DNA of 64,000 nt from Saccharomycodes ludwigii (GCF_020623625.1 NC_060205.1:1233501-1297500); one strand, 5' to 3'; positions 20,562 to 31,640 are shown, counted from the first letter of the stretch. Notes: generated from the letters alone by a model not told the origin. Translations and numbers: made by a program.

Positions 20562-22762
20562 CTATTCTTCTTTTCCCTTTTTATTACTGTCACCAAAAGT
20601 TTCAGATTTACTTCTTTTCAAACTAAGTGTTCTTCGTCTAGATTTTTTTGTTGGAGCAGGTAATGCAGGCCCAAACATGTTTGGATCTGTAACAATAATG
20701 TGAAATCTATTATTAGTAGCCCCCTTATTGTTTTTTTTATTACTGGAAAAGTTACAATTCTTCTTCTTATTCTTCTTCTTTTTGTTTGAAAAGGAAGTGA
20801 ATACCGATGAATTAGTACTATTATTGGAAATAGACCGTTTTCTTTTTTTAGAGGCATTCGTAAAGGTATTCTTATTTATTGGTGTCACAACACTTTTTGA
20901 AATATTAAATGATCCCATTTTAGGCAATTCTGGTACAACATCTAACACCTTGTTCGCATTATTTCCTAGCCTCAAAGCTTTTACATCTTCTTTCCACTTC
21001 AGCTCAACGTCTCCTTCATCTACTCCTTCATCTTCTGTATTTGATTGGTTAGACGAATGTAGCTCCATTAACCCAGCGCCAGTTACGGTATGTGCTTTTT
21101 GCAGAGGTGGTATCATTATCTGTGCTGGTGGTATCCCCTCATCAATTCCCATCTTTTTTGTAAGAAGCGAAACATCATCTTCCTCTCCACCATTATTATT
21201 CCTTTTCTTATTCCTTTTGACTTTGGTGCGTGGTGTTGGTGATAACGTTAATTCTCTTAATAAAAAAACAGAAGAAGGACTGGCGGGTATCAAGTCAGCC
21301 GGTTGTTTTTTAACCGCTGATTCTTCTAGTTGAATAGTAGTTGGAGAAGAATTTAGGTCATCGTTCTCGACAGCGGTAGCTTCGGATATCTGTAAAGATG
21401 GAATATGAGCGTTTTCATTAAGTATTATATTATTCATCCTTTTCTGCGTCTCGTTGGTGTTGTTAATGCTGTCATTTAAATGGAGTGATAATTTCAAGTT
21501 ATCATTATTATTAGCATCCTCATTAACCATTTTTGTTCTTTCTATAATTTTATGACTCTGTTGCTGGAGTACCTTATTGACAGTGCTATTACCAAGGATA
21601 TCAGCGTTTAAATTTTGCGAACTATCATCATCAATAAGTAAAGTCGGTGTGTTCTCAGTTCTAATAATAACGCCTCCACTCTTTTCAACGTCAAACAGTG
21701 GAGTACATTCTCCTTGCGGTTTGCTGTTATTGTTTGTGGTCATAAATTTCATAATAATGTTATTGCTATTGTTGCTGGCATTATTAGTACTTTTGGCACT
21801 ATTACTATTGTTGTTATTTAATAAATTTTTATTAAATGGTGTTAAATTCAAATATCTCCTACAAGGAGTAATCTTCTTATTATTACTGTTCCCTAGGTTG
21901 AATAAAACATTCAAATCTAAATTTCTTAGTGGTGTAGTACCCAAAATATTTTTGGTAACGCTGCTATCATTAACATTAAATATGTTGTTGCTACCATTAT
22001 AATTAATTGCATTACTACCAGTAGTTTGAAATCGCAGTGGTGTTTTTTTAGCCGGAGTTTTTATCATTAACGGGGATCCCATCAACATCGTTTGGAAAAC
22101 ATCTTTTAAATTGTCAGGAGAATTCAACAAAAATTCATTGTTGTTGTTGTTGTTGTTGTGTGTGTATTATTATTGTTATTGTTATTATTATGGAGAATAC
22201 TCCCAATAACATTGCTCACGTTATTACTACTGATACCATTAGATATTTTGTTATTGGAGTAACTTTCCCATTGCGAAAATAAAGTTGATTTGCCATTCAA
22301 ATCAGCTAATATTTCAGTATTGTTATCATTATTGGAAATAGTAGTGGAAGTGCTGGTTGAGGAAATATTTAAATTGGTTGGTAAGTTAGATGAAGAAGGT
22401 AGTTTGTTATATAACTGGCCATTAATAATGGTGTTGTTTGTTGTGGTGCTAGTTGTGGTATTACTTATGTAGCCCAATGAGTAAGGAGATAAAACTTGTT
22501 GATTGTGTTGCATAAGATTGGTATTGGAAGGTATGCCTAAACGGTGTTGTTGATACCTCGGTAATATAGAAGGACTTAGGCTGTTATTCTTCATTAAAGT
22601 TTCATTCAAATTTTTATTTAAATATTCATTAGCATCATCATTTAGTTCTGAATAACGATCATGTTTTATAGATAAATATTTTAGCTGTTGTTCTTTATAA
22701 TCAGCCACAGGTGGAGTTTGCTTATTGGTATTTTCATTATGATTCTGATTATAAATTGTCAT
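20562..22762 (-). CDS. NDD1: Mitotic transcriptional coactivator Ndd1, reading frame split in an AC/AAC repeat
   Basis: Two overlapping minus-strand frames together make one gene: 22762-22124 (starts MTIYNQNHNE) and the frame opening near 22157 and running to 20562. Fungal Ndd1 (yeast 554 residues) is the Fkh2-bound activator of G2/M genes. Conserved pieces lie in the second frame: EFLLNSPDNLKDVF, TPAKKTPLRF, SSPTTIQLEES, LSPTP, VPELPKMGSF, NRFHIIVTD, and a basic Ser-rich end (SRRRTLSLKRSKSE). The EFLL motif starts only a few codons after the frame change, and that frame has no ATG before it. The frames meet at ACACACAC followed by six AAC; one AC unit more or less would join them. Position between GPB1 and NUD1 equals YOR372C. 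Assembly error, polymorphism or true damage cannot be separated here. Confidence 0.88.
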
Positions 22763-23646
22763 CTCCTCTCTATGCTTGTATTAGTTTATTTACTATGGGT
22801 TTTTGATATGCTTATTTATTTATTATTATTATTATTATTGCTATTGTGTGTATATGATATTTTTTTGTCTCAATTATTTAGTCAATTAAGTAATTATTTG
22901 TTTAGTTATATATATTTAACATTCAAACAATAATGGTATACTTTGTTTTACAACTATTGGAGTTTTTTTTTCTTTTTTTTTTTTTTTGCCTTATGGTGAG
23001 TTATAGAAACAGATGAAACATTGTCAATAATAATTATTAATAAAAAAAAAAAAAAAGTGTAGCGTCCTAAACTTTGGAATGTTTGTTATTTAATAGCACT
23101 AACTGATAAAATTGATCCCGAAAGTTTTTTTTTTTTTTCTTTTTTTTGATTTTTAGTTATTGTTTTTATTTTTGTTTTTGTTTTTATTTTTATTTTTATT
23201 TTTATTTTTTTTTATTTTTAAATCTGGCCAGTATTGTCGTCAAACGTGATCTATCAAAGTTACACGTAGTATGTTTTGGTGTCTAATTTTTCAATTTTTA
23301 CTACAGATATGTACGTAGATTTTTTGTTTACATTTTTTTTTTTTTTTTTTTTTTTTTTACTCTTCATGTATAAACAAATATATGTATTTTGTTTTACTTT
23401 TCAAAGAAAATACCGTACAAAATTCTTTTAATACCAATCATATAAACAAACAACTTTATTTTTTTTAAAAAAAGGAATCCCCCCTTCCCCCTTCTCACCA
23501 AAGATCTATATATACACAATATGAAATCGCTGGCGGTTAAAAAGTTAAAATAACTCGGTTTATTAATCACTAGGTTACAAGCAAGAAGAGGGAAGAATTA
23601 ATATATATATATATATATATATATACAAAGGAATACAAGAAAAGAG
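22763..23646. other. Divergent promoter region, NDD1 / NUD1
   Basis: Divergent control region of two cell-cycle genes. Holds T-runs at 22965-22987 and 23334-23358, an imperfect TTTTTA/TTTTTG repeat at about 23160-23218, a Forkhead-type site (separate entry), and an (AT)n run at 23600-23625 ending about 20 bases before the NUD1 ATG. No MCB (ACGCGT) element seen. Confidence 0.5.
23324..23331 (-). promoter_or_regulatory. Forkhead-type site GTAAACAA (minus strand)
   Basis: Plus strand TTGTTTAC, i.e. GTAAACAA on the minus strand, the consensus for yeast Fkh1/Fkh2. It lies between NDD1, whose product is recruited by Fkh2, and NUD1. No convincing adjacent Mcm1 site was seen, so its role is speculative. 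Confidence 0.3.
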
Positions 23647-26601
23647 ATGACCACTATTAATGATGATAGTCTTGAGAGTTCTCCTCTAAAGAATTTATCT
23701 TCACATTTTCTGCAATTGCAAATCTCCCCGAACACTGATGAAAAAACCCACATTACTAACAAAAATAAAAAAAGGAAATCATATGTAAAAAACAATAATT
23801 TTGAAGATAATCCTACTTTTATAATGGATAGTAGCGTAGATAAAGATAATAAGGAGAACGGGTCGCCGTCTTATGTCAAGAAATTACAAGAGATTTCAAT
23901 AAACTATGGCACTGTGATTAATTCACCTAGTAAAAAACAGAAAAAGAAGAAAGATAATGTTAGTAATAATAACACGTTTACTCGTAGACATTATCATGAT
24001 AGTAACGGATCTGAACATGTAAACAGAGATGGGGGTGATGATGATATTACAAGCAGTTTAGATGATAATGATATTCCACAATGGAAAAACTATTATGATG
24101 ACTGTAGGCAAAATCATGGACTGCCGCAAAAATTGCCTATTTTAAATGAAGATGAAACTGGGAATGTTATAAGCGAGGAAATAGAAGACTACGATTTTGC
24201 TGAAGATGATGATGATTTTACTACTAATAATAGCGTAAATTTGCATAATTGTAAAAACAGAGGTGAAGATACAGGAGAAATAATTAAGGCCCCCACAGAA
24301 ACAGATTCTTTCAGAGCACCTGCTACCTTTAAGTGTAGACCAAAAAAAATTAATGCTTTTAGTCCCAAATCTACAAATAAAACACAAAACCTTTTAGTCA
24401 AAGAAAAAAATAGCCAGCAATTTCACAATGATAATTTTGATAGCAATGCATTATTTCCATCCGAAGATCCAGTAACCGATGCTTTAAAAGTTTTTAATAA
24501 CGTAATTAGGAATTCATCTTTTGATAAATTTAGAACTAATATTGCGTTTAGTACTAATAATGATATTCAAACTAATAATGATACTGGTAATCAAAACAAA
24601 CCACCACTGAAAACGGCCAAAACTGCTACTGCTATCACAATTAGCGCTCCTAGTGTTGTATCAAGTGCTACGACTGCTATACCAGAAAAAGAAGCCGTTG
24701 TTAGACCTGAAAATGTTGGTATGACATATGACCCTACAAATTTAGTTTGGCAGAACCCACCAGCTGCTGTTAATGGTAGTGATACAAGTGATAATGATTA
24801 CAAAATCTCAAGACTCACAAATAATGTTGCTAGTAGTACTAATAGTGGTGTTACTCCTGATGCAAATATAAAAGATAAAAATGTTGATGAACGAGTAAGG
24901 TTTTCTCTTGAATCGAGAAAAGATTTATTTACTGAATCTGATAATAAAAATACTAATATTAATGTTACTACTATTAATACTACTACTACTACTACTACTA
25001 CTGGTAATAATAATAATAATAATAGTAATAATAATGAAAATACAACTTCGGTACCTTCTGCTTTATATTTTGAAGACAATGCAAATAATTTAGAACTTAC
25101 AAAGAGTGTAAATTCTGTCAAGATTGACCAAAAGGATTATCAGCATAACAATCGCAATAGTAGTACCACTACTATGGATTTTGATACTTCCTTAGATGAT
25201 CCAGAACTTATTGATAATAAAAAACCACCATATAAATACATTATAGAAAAAACTGAAGATTTAATACAGAACATCACAGATATAAAAGATGATGATGGAA
25301 AACTTAATGTTAGTGATAATAATGCATATCCATTTTTACAAGCACTTCTTTTAAATGCGTTGCTAGATATTGAAAAAGATTCTGATAAGTGGAATACACT
25401 TACTGAATTAAATTTATCAAAAAAACAATTAGATACCATTATATCTTTACAAGAAATTGTACCTAATGTTATAAAATTGAACTTGTCCAAAAATAATTTG
25501 AGAAATATCAATGGGATACCCACCAAGTACTTAATTGATTTGGATTTATCATATAATTCGTTTGATTCAATTTTCAGTATATCACCACTATGTAAATTGA
25601 TCCATTTAGAAGCTCTAAACATATCGCATAATAAATTAATTGACTTAAACTGGTTAATATCTTCGAAGAATGATAATGTGGAAACCAGCTTTAAAAGTTT
25701 ACATTTTAAGAGATTAGATTGCTCATTCAACGAAATATATAAGCTACCATCTTTATTATCGCTGGGTTGTTGTACTTCGAATGCACTATATTTCCAAAAT
25801 TTGCAAGAGGTGAATTTATCACATAATAAACTATCTGGTGTATTGGATTTTGCTAATTTTGAATTGTTTAACCTAAAAAAATTAAACCTAAGTTTTAATT
25901 TTAACATAAAAAGTTTAAAAAACTTACAAAAGTTAAGAAATTTGAAAGTTTTAAATTTAGAAAAATGTATTAATTTGGATATAAAAGATTTTTTAGCTGG
26001 CCACAATGACAATAACAACACTCATAAAAGACTAATTTCATTGAATATGAAGGGTATACCTTTAATATTAGATTGTGAAAATAATAACCAGGACTTGGAT
26101 TTTAGCAAAATATTTATAAATTTGGTTAAATTGAAAATCACTGCAACTGCAATCAATAGTGAAGGTAGCAATAATTTTATTAAGTTTTCAAGCTACTTGC
26201 AAGTACTAGAGGTATATGGCAAATGGGATAATAAGTGGTGGAATTCGATACCTAGCAATAATGAACTAAAAGTTTTGAAAATTTCAGATTGTAAAGATTT
26301 AATAGATATTAAAATAGCCACTAATAAAAATATTAGATTACCCCTTCTACATACTTTGGTTTTAAAGAATAATGGATTAACCAAAACGCAAACATTAAGC
26401 TCTATAATGTTAAATTTACAAAAAATAATTGGTGCTAACGGTGATGCTAGTGGTAACAAGCAAATGATATCAATTGATTTAAGCGGCAATCCTATAAATA
26501 TCTACTTAAAAAATAAAGGTTTGTATAAAGAGTATGTCACAGCCCTTTTAGCATGGTATCCGAATTTATGTTATATAGATGGACATTGCATACATAAATA
26601 A
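23647..26601 (+). CDS. NUD1: Spindle pole body scaffold Nud1 (centriolin-type LRR protein)
   Basis: 984 residues (S. cerevisiae Nud1: 851). The N-terminal two thirds are low complexity: charged, Asn/Asp/Ser/Thr rich, with an ACT-coded Thr run and an AAT-coded Asn run near 440-460. The C-terminal third (about 580-975) is a leucine-rich repeat array: LTELNLSKKQLDTIISL, VIKLNLSKNNLRNI, LIDLDLSYNSFDSI, LEALNISHNKLIDL, LKKLNLSFNFNIKSL, and the closing SIDLSGNPINIYLKNKGLYKEYVTALLAWYPNLCYIDG. In yeast Nud1 anchors the gamma-tubulin receptor Spc72 and the mitotic exit network (Bfa1-Bub2, Cdc15, Mob1-Dbf2) at the outer plaque. Position between NDD1 and ALD4 equals YOR373W. Confidence 0.93.
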   Translation: MTTINDDSLESSPLKNLSSHFLQLQISPNTDEKTHITNKNKKRKSYVKNNNFEDNPTFIMDSSVDKDNKENGSPSYVKKLQEISINYGTVINSPSKKQKKKKDNVSNNNTFTRRHYHDSNGSEHVNRDGGDDDITSSLDDNDIPQWKNYYDDCRQNHGLPQKLPILNEDETGNVISEEIEDYDFAEDDDDFTTNNSVNLHNCKNRGEDTGEIIKAPTETDSFRAPATFKCRPKKINAFSPKSTNKTQNLLVKEKNSQQFHNDNFDSNALFPSEDPVTDALKVFNNVIRNSSFDKFRTNIAFSTNNDIQTNNDTGNQNKPPLKTAKTATAITISAPSVVSSATTAIPEKEAVVRPENVGMTYDPTNLVWQNPPAAVNGSDTSDNDYKISRLTNNVASSTNSGVTPDANIKDKNVDERVRFSLESRKDLFTESDNKNTNINVTTINTTTTTTTTGNNNNNNSNNNENTTSVPSALYFEDNANNLELTKSVNSVKIDQKDYQHNNRNSSTTTMDFDTSLDDPELIDNKKPPYKYIIEKTEDLIQNITDIKDDDGKLNVSDNNAYPFLQALLLNALLDIEKDSDKWNTLTELNLSKKQLDTIISLQEIVPNVIKLNLSKNNLRNINGIPTKYLIDLDLSYNSFDSIFSISPLCKLIHLEALNISHNKLIDLNWLISSKNDNVETSFKSLHFKRLDCSFNEIYKLPSLLSLGCCTSNALYFQNLQEVNLSHNKLSGVLDFANFELFNLKKLNLSFNFNIKSLKNLQKLRNLKVLNLEKCINLDIKDFLAGHNDNNNTHKRLISLNMKGIPLILDCENNNQDLDFSKIFINLVKLKITATAINSEGSNNFIKFSSYLQVLEVYGKWDNKWWNSIPSNNELKVLKISDCKDLIDIKIATNKNIRLPLLHTLVLKNNGLTKTQTLSSIMLNLQKIIGANGDASGNKQMISIDLSGNPINIYLKNKGLYKEYVTALLAWYPNLCYIDGHCIHK

Positions 26602-27325
26602 AAATAAAAATATAAATATATAAATATAAATAAAAAATTACATTTTCCAGTTAATCCGAGGACGGAAGGAGGACTTCGGTTGGTATGGTACACGCTTTTC
26701 CATTTTATATGTTTCTAGATTAATGCTTGTTTTCTTTACAAACCGAATTAATCTCCACAACTACCCCCACACTCGTTGTGTTTTTAATATTTTATTATTT
26801 TTTTTTCTGTGTGGGAGAGGGAGAGAAAATTAATGAAAGAGCATAAAGGGTGTTGGAGGTGTGATGTTTTTTTTTTTTTTTCACATATATTTGTTGTTTG
26901 GAGAAGAGGAGGAGGGTGTGATTGTATTTTGGAGATATTTATTGCTCCCAATGGCTGTTGGTTCTCCGTTTTTTTTTTTTGTTTTTTTTAATATATATAT
27001 TTTATTTCACCGTCATAGCAATAATAATCATTGCGTCCCCTAAAATTAAATATATGCTATCCCCGTCACACACATATAATAAAAAAAAAAATAACTGATG
27101 ACATAAATTTTAATGGAGAACTATATTAAAAAACTAGATTAACTTGGCATTTAAACTATATATAAAGTGAGATTTTATTTTGTGTAATTTAACCAAAAAT
27201 TCTTATATATTTTTTTTTTTTCTTTTTTCTTTTTTCTTTAGTACTACCATTTGAATCTAACACATGAGCTTGTCAAAAAAGCACAAATAATCAACGAAAC
27301 AAAAAAAATAAAAAATAAAAAATAA
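26602..27325. other. Intergenic, NUD1 to ALD4
   Basis: 3' flank of NUD1 and promoter of the aldehyde dehydrogenase. T-runs at 26866-26881, 26969-26990 and 27210-27238; TATATAAAG at 27158-27166, about 160 bases before the ALD4 ATG, is a plausible TATA box. No gene. Confidence 0.5.
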
Positions 27326-28945
27326 ATGACAACATTGTTCCTACGCGCAAGCGGTGGTAAAGTGCCACTACAACACTCATCGAAACAAATTATTATTTCA
27401 AGTTCAAAAAAAATAGGAAAGCGCCAAGCTTATTATTCTTTTCCAAAAGGGGTAAGATTTTACAGCCCCATACCTCTAACTACCCATATTAAATTACCAA
27501 ATGGTTTAGAGTATGATCAACCAACAGGATTGTTTATTAACAACAAGTTTGTTGAATCCAAACACAAAAAAACATTTGAAGTAATTAATCCTTCAACCGA
27601 AGAAGAGATTTGCCAAGTTTATGAAGCCAGAGAAGAAGACGTCGATTCTGCCGTTGATGCAGCTGAACAAGCATTCAAAAGTGGTAGTTGGTCTAAGGTT
27701 GATCCCTTAATCAGAAACGAATGCTTGCATAAATTAGCCGATTTGATCGAGGAGAACAAGGAAATTGTCGCTTCTATTGATACTTTGGATAACGGGAAGG
27801 CCATCCAATCTGCAAGAGGTGATGTTGAATTGAGTATTAGTTATCTCAGGTCTTGTGCTGGTTGGGCTGATAAAATTGACGGTAGGGTGGTCAATAGTGG
27901 TTCCACTCATTTCAATTATACCAAAAAGGAACCTTTGGGTGTTTGTGGCCAGATCATCCCTTGGAATTTCCCATTGTTAATGTGGGCTTGGAAAATCGGT
28001 CCTGCTGTTACTACCGGTAACACTGTTGTTTTGAAAACCGCTGAATCTACTCCTTTATCTGCTTTGTATGTTGCTCAATTTATCCCCAAGGCTGGTTTTC
28101 CACCGGGTGTTATTAATATTGTTTCTGGCTTTGGTAAAATTGTTGGTGAAGCGATCACCAGACACCCCAAGATTAAGAAAGTCGCCTTTACCGGTTCTAC
28201 AGCAACCGGTATTCACATTTATAAGAATGCCGCTGAAACTTTGAAAAAAGTGACTTTGGAATTGGGTGGTAAGTCACCAAATGCAATTTTTGCTGATGCT
28301 GATTTAAAAAGAGCTGTTTCCAATGTGATTTTGGGTATTTTTTACAATTCCGGCGAAGTTTGTTGTGCTGGGTCAAGAGTCTACGTTCAAGAGAGTGTGT
28401 ATGATGAATTTGTCAAGGAATTGAAAGCTGCTGCTGATGCCTTGAAAGTTGGCGATCCATTTGATGAGTCTACGTTTCAAGGTGCACAAACCTCTGCTAA
28501 CCAATTGGAAAAGATTTTGAAATATATCGATATTGGTCAAAAAGAGGGTGCAACTTTGGTAACTGGTGGTCAAAGATTGGGCGAGAAGGGCTATTTTGTG
28601 AAGCCAACCATTTTTGGTGATGTTAAGGAAGATTTTAGAATTGTTAAAGAAGAAATCTTTGGGCCAGTGGTAACCGTCACTAAGTTCAAGGATATTGATG
28701 AATTTGTTACCTTGGCTAACGATAGTGATTATGGCTTAGCTGCTGGTGTTCATACCACTAATATAAGCACTGCATTAGAGGTGGCCGACAGGTTAGATGC
28801 AGGAAGTGTCTGGGTTAACACTTATAATGATTTCCATTATAATGTCCCATTCGGTGGTTATGGTCACTCTGGTATTGGAAGAGAGATGGGCAGTGAATCT
28901 TTGGATAACTATACCCAAGTTAAGGCTGTAAGAATCAAGTTATAA
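27326..28945 (+). CDS. ALD4: Mitochondrial aldehyde dehydrogenase (Ald4-type)
   Basis: 539 residues. A basic, acid-free leader ([20 protein letters not shown], continuing with [15 protein letters not shown]) looks like a mitochondrial targeting sequence. The ALDH fold follows: PWNFPLL with Asn214, FTGSTATG for NAD(P) binding, Glu312 in [10 protein letters not shown] and the nucleophile Cys346 in [10 protein letters not shown]. It oxidises acetaldehyde to acetate for Acs1 and supplies NAD(P)H. Preferred codons dominate after the leader, pointing to good expression. Position between NUD1 and GDH equals YOR374W (ALD4); S. cerevisiae ALD5 is the other mitochondrial form, so synteny decides the symbol. 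Confidence 0.95.
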   Translation: MTTLFLRASGGKVPLQHSSKQIIISSSKKIGKRQAYYSFPKGVRFYSPIPLTTHIKLPNGLEYDQPTGLFINNKFVESKHKKTFEVINPSTEEEICQVYEAREEDVDSAVDAAEQAFKSGSWSKVDPLIRNECLHKLADLIEENKEIVASIDTLDNGKAIQSARGDVELSISYLRSCAGWADKIDGRVVNSGSTHFNYTKKEPLGVCGQIIPWNFPLLMWAWKIGPAVTTGNTVVLKTAESTPLSALYVAQFIPKAGFPPGVINIVSGFGKIVGEAITRHPKIKKVAFTGSTATGIHIYKNAAETLKKVTLELGGKSPNAIFADADLKRAVSNVILGIFYNSGEVCCAGSRVYVQESVYDEFVKELKAAADALKVGDPFDESTFQGAQTSANQLEKILKYIDIGQKEGATLVTGGQRLGEKGYFVKPTIFGDVKEDFRIVKEEIFGPVVTVTKFKDIDEFVTLANDSDYGLAAGVHTTNISTALEVADRLDAGSVWVNTYNDFHYNVPFGGYGHSGIGREMGSESLDNYTQVKAVRIKL

Positions 28946-28987
28946 TGAGTTTATAGGATGTGGATGTTATGTGTGTATATAACATTT

Positions 28988-29022
<35 letters not shown>

Positions 29023-29340
29023 GAAATAAAATTATCGAAAATTTTGAATATTTAGTTATTAAATTAGTACGTAACGTTGAATGAATTTAAAAAAAAAGAT
29101 AAAAATAATATAAAAGCAAAAGTACATAAAATATTTCATACTTTACATTTTCCTTAATTTTTTTTTTTTTTTTTTTTTTTTTTTGTGCACACTTGCAGAA
29201 TTAAATAATTTTGTAAATATAATTAAACTTTTACGATATCTTGGATATAATGCTTGGTAAAGTATTATCTCTCATTAGGTTCTACTTGAGCTAAAAGAAA
29301 TAAAAAAAAAAAAAAAAAAAAAAATTTTTCACCTTCTTTT
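28946..29340. other. Convergent intergenic after ALD4
   Basis: 3' flanks of two convergent genes, with A-runs at 28993-29019 and 29308-29324 and a T-run at 29160-29184. No gene or RNA seen. Confidence 0.6.
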
Positions 29341-30033
29341 TCAATAGACAGTTTTTTCCATGCGGGAGGGGAAAGAAGATACAGGATATTCATCGGAAAG
29401 AAGCGATGAAGACACTTCGCTTTGAAGTGAAGTGATTGGTGTACTTAGTTTTGAGGATGAGGCTGGTAATTCAACTCCATCTTTATTACCACCGCTGTTT
29501 TTATTGTCGTCGTTAGAAGAAAAAGCCTTAGTTTTTTCTGTTTCGGATTGTTTTTCTTTAAGTATAGGGTTTTTTGAAGATTCATCCAAGATGCCATTTT
29601 TAACGATATTAGATTTCTCTGGTTTTAAATTAGAGACATCTTGACTGTTAAAATCCCTTGTGCTATTGAGTTGAGTAGTTTGGAATTGCTTTGGTTGTTC
29701 AATTACATCTTCATCGTCTGAATCATCTTCACTAATTTCTTCTTCAACAATGCTTGTCTCTATTTCATCGATATATTCGTCGTCTGATGAAACTGGAACG
29801 ACTTCCTTTGAAATTAGTGTGTATCTATGGTGTATATTCGATTTTTTATCACGGATAGTTTTGCTACTATCGGTTTTAATTGTAGCTGTCCCATCGTTAG
29901 ATCTGGTATCTTGGTTTTCGATGGTTTTGCGACCTTTGTTGGTGTTTAAGGATTTTTTGAAAAGAGCAGTTGTCGTAATTAGTAACCCAACAATAACGAT
30001 ACTGCTTATAATAATACTCTTTGCAACTGTCAT
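29341..30033 (-). CDS. Single-pass membrane protein of unknown function
   Basis: 230 residues, not recognised. An N-terminal hydrophobic segment (about 5-24, SIIISSIVIVGLLITTTALF) is followed by a basic patch (KKSLNTNKGRK), so an N-terminal membrane anchor with the rest in the cytosol is likely. Residues 80-115 are very acidic (SSDDEYIDEIETSIVEEEIS and on), then a Ser/Lys-rich, probably disordered region to the end. Codon use and a clean ATG support a real gene. It lies where CNE1 (calnexin) would be expected by synteny with S. cerevisiae chromosome I, but it shows no calnexin P-domain and the anchor is at the wrong end. I do not assign a function. Confidence 0.7.
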   Translation of the reverse strand: MTVAKSIIISSIVIVGLLITTTALFKKSLNTNKGRKTIENQDTRSNDGTATIKTDSSKTIRDKKSNIHHRYTLISKEVVPVSSDDEYIDEIETSIVEEEISEDDSDDEDVIEQPKQFQTTQLNSTRDFNSQDVSNLKPEKSNIVKNGILDESSKNPILKEKQSETEKTKAFSSNDDNKNSGGNKDGVELPASSSKLSTPITSLQSEVSSSLLSDEYPVSSFPSRMEKTVY

Positions 30034-30682
30034 TTTTATGTCTTTTCAGTTCTTTGAACTATACTGTATACGATTTTTTTTATTTAATTTTTTTTTTTTT
30101 TTTTTTTTTTATGTTTTAAAAAAGTAATGTAATGTACGGAATAGGGGTATACAACATAGAGTTAAGATCCAACTGTTTTTAAACTTCAAAAGTCGACTTA
30201 TCCTTTTTTAAAAAAAAAGAAAAGAAAAAGAAAGGTAAAAGGAAAAAAGAAGAAAGACAAAGGGAAAATAAGAAAATAAAAAAAAAAAAAAGACTAAAAG
30301 GTAGATAAGCTAATATATAAGTCAAAAAAAAAAAAAAAAAAAATGCATAAATAAAGTTATATAATGGACGAACAAAAAAATACAGAAAAATAATTACCCT
30401 TATTAACCTATTTTTTTTAAAAAAAAAAAAATAACAAAAACCTTCCGATTGCTCAAAATAAAAAAAAAAATAAAAATATTCAATGTTCGTATCGCACATA
30501 AAAAATGCGTCTTATTCTTCTATATAATGAAGGAAAGTATAAATTATTTTACTAATAATCTCATAAATTAAAGTCAAGAAAAAAAGATCGGGCAATAAAT
30601 ATCTATTATTACTGTGATATATCACAAATTAAAACTTATTTTTTTTTTTTTTTCTTTCGTAGAAAATTTTAATTGCTGTTTT
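30034..30682. other. Intergenic, unknown membrane protein promoter / ECM1 3' flank
   Basis: Rich in A- and T-runs (30088-30110, 30278-30291, 30324-30342, 30411-30432, 30638-30653). The frame at 30179-30499 on the minus strand is a Phe homopolymer artefact. No gene. Confidence 0.55.
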
Positions 30683-31261
30683 TCATGCCTCTACATCCGT
30701 CTCTAGTGAAACAAAAGAGTTCTTTTGTTGTTTTTCCATCTTTTTCTTTTTTTCCGCATCACCAAAAGTCTCAAAATCTTCGTCAAATTCTGTTGAATCT
30801 TCTTCTTTTTGATTTAGGGGGTTTTTTCCTACCTGGTCGGATGTTTGATGTTGTAGCTGAGATAGTTCTTCCTTTATTCTTAAATTGGTGACATCCCAGC
30901 CTGCTTTTCTACTAGTTTGAACATATTTGGCTCTTGATATGGATTTGGCTATTTTGCCATCTAATCTATTACCAAAATTTAAACCTCGTTCTAGCCTTTC
31001 CTTTTCTAAATTCCTTTCGATGGCAGATAAGGCTTTATCCAGCCTATTAGAGTTATTCTGTACATTTTTACCAATTTTGTGCTTTTTTTTTTTCTCCAAC
31101 TTACGATTTAGTAATTCCTCATTTTTATTTGCTGTTCTAATTAATTTATTGGTTAAATCAGTGTTTTCAGGTCTTGGCAATTGAGATAATTCCTTGGCCT
31201 CTGGTTCATCTACCTCTAATCTCCTAGCAGCTCTGGAATGTTTGGATACTTTCTTGGCCAT
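30683..31261 (-). CDS. ECM1: Pre-60S export factor Ecm1
   Basis: 192 residues (yeast: 212). The start MAKKVSKHSRAARRLEVDEP and the following KELSQLPRPENTDLTNKLIR and FGNRLDGKIAKSISRAKYVQ closely follow S. cerevisiae Ecm1, a small basic nucleolar/nuclear protein that helps export the 60S pre-ribosome. Highly charged, with a lysine run KKKKHKIGK. The C-terminal part is acidic and less conserved (TEFDEDFETFGD). The first ATG matches the yeast start. In S. cerevisiae it is YAL059W, close to GDH3, as here. Confidence 0.94.
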   Translation of the reverse strand: MAKKVSKHSRAARRLEVDEPEAKELSQLPRPENTDLTNKLIRTANKNEELLNRKLEKKKKHKIGKNVQNNSNRLDKALSAIERNLEKERLERGLNFGNRLDGKIAKSISRAKYVQTSRKAGWDVTNLRIKEELSQLQHQTSDQVGKNPLNQKEEDSTEFDEDFETFGDAEKKKKMEKQQKNSFVSLETDVEA

Positions 31262-31551
31262 TTTTTTTTTCTTGTTTTTTTATTTTTTCTTTTTTTTTAT
31301 ATAATATTTAATTATAATTTTCTACATGAAGGTAACTGAATTAAAAAATATGGATAAAAACCTTTATCCTATTAGTTGTTCAATAGCTATATATAGGGAA
31401 ATAGACGTAGCACAGTAATTAAAATGAAACTTAGAAGCAAAAAAAAAAAAAAAAAAAAAAACTAAAAGAAAAGGATTAAAAAGGAAAAAAAAAGAAAAAA
31501 GAAAAAGAAAAAAAAAAGAAAAGAGTAAAAAAAAAAAAAAGAAATTTTAAT

Positions 31552-31557
31552 AAAAAA
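31552..31557 (-). terminator. Pol III terminator of tRNA-Leu
   Basis: Six T on the minus strand directly after the discriminator base of the tRNA gene, with a longer T-run (plus-strand A-run 31529-31540) behind it. Confidence 0.75.
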
Positions 31558-31640
31558 TGAAGGATGCGAGGTTCGAACTCGCGCGGACACCGTCCAACAG
31601 ATCTTAAGTCTGCCGCCTTAGACCACTCGGCCAACCCTCC
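31558..31640 (-). tRNA. tRNA-Leu (anticodon UAA)
   Basis: 83 bases on the minus strand, starting GGAGGGTTGGCCGAGTGG. The 7-bp acceptor stem (GGAGGGT with ATCCTTC, two G-U pairs) closes. Anticodon loop is CTTAAGA inside a CAGA/TCTG stem, giving anticodon TAA (reads UUA). A long class II variable arm and a T-arm GCGAGTTCGAACCTCGC are present; both internal Pol III boxes are intact and there is no intron. Nearly identical to yeast tRNA-Leu(UAA). CCA is not encoded. Confidence 0.97.

Noticed and set aside
20728-21333. 201-codon plus-strand frame
   Set aside because: Antisense to conserved NDD1 blocks; Phe/Leu/Ser-rich composition follows from NDD1 codons.
25140-26021. 293-codon frame on the minus strand
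   Set aside because: It lies entirely antisense to the NUD1 leucine-rich repeats; it is an AT-rich, Leu/Asn-driven shadow with no motif.
30179-30499. 106-codon Phe-rich minus-strand frame
   Set aside because: Produced by A-runs in intergenic DNA; no start context, no conservation signal.
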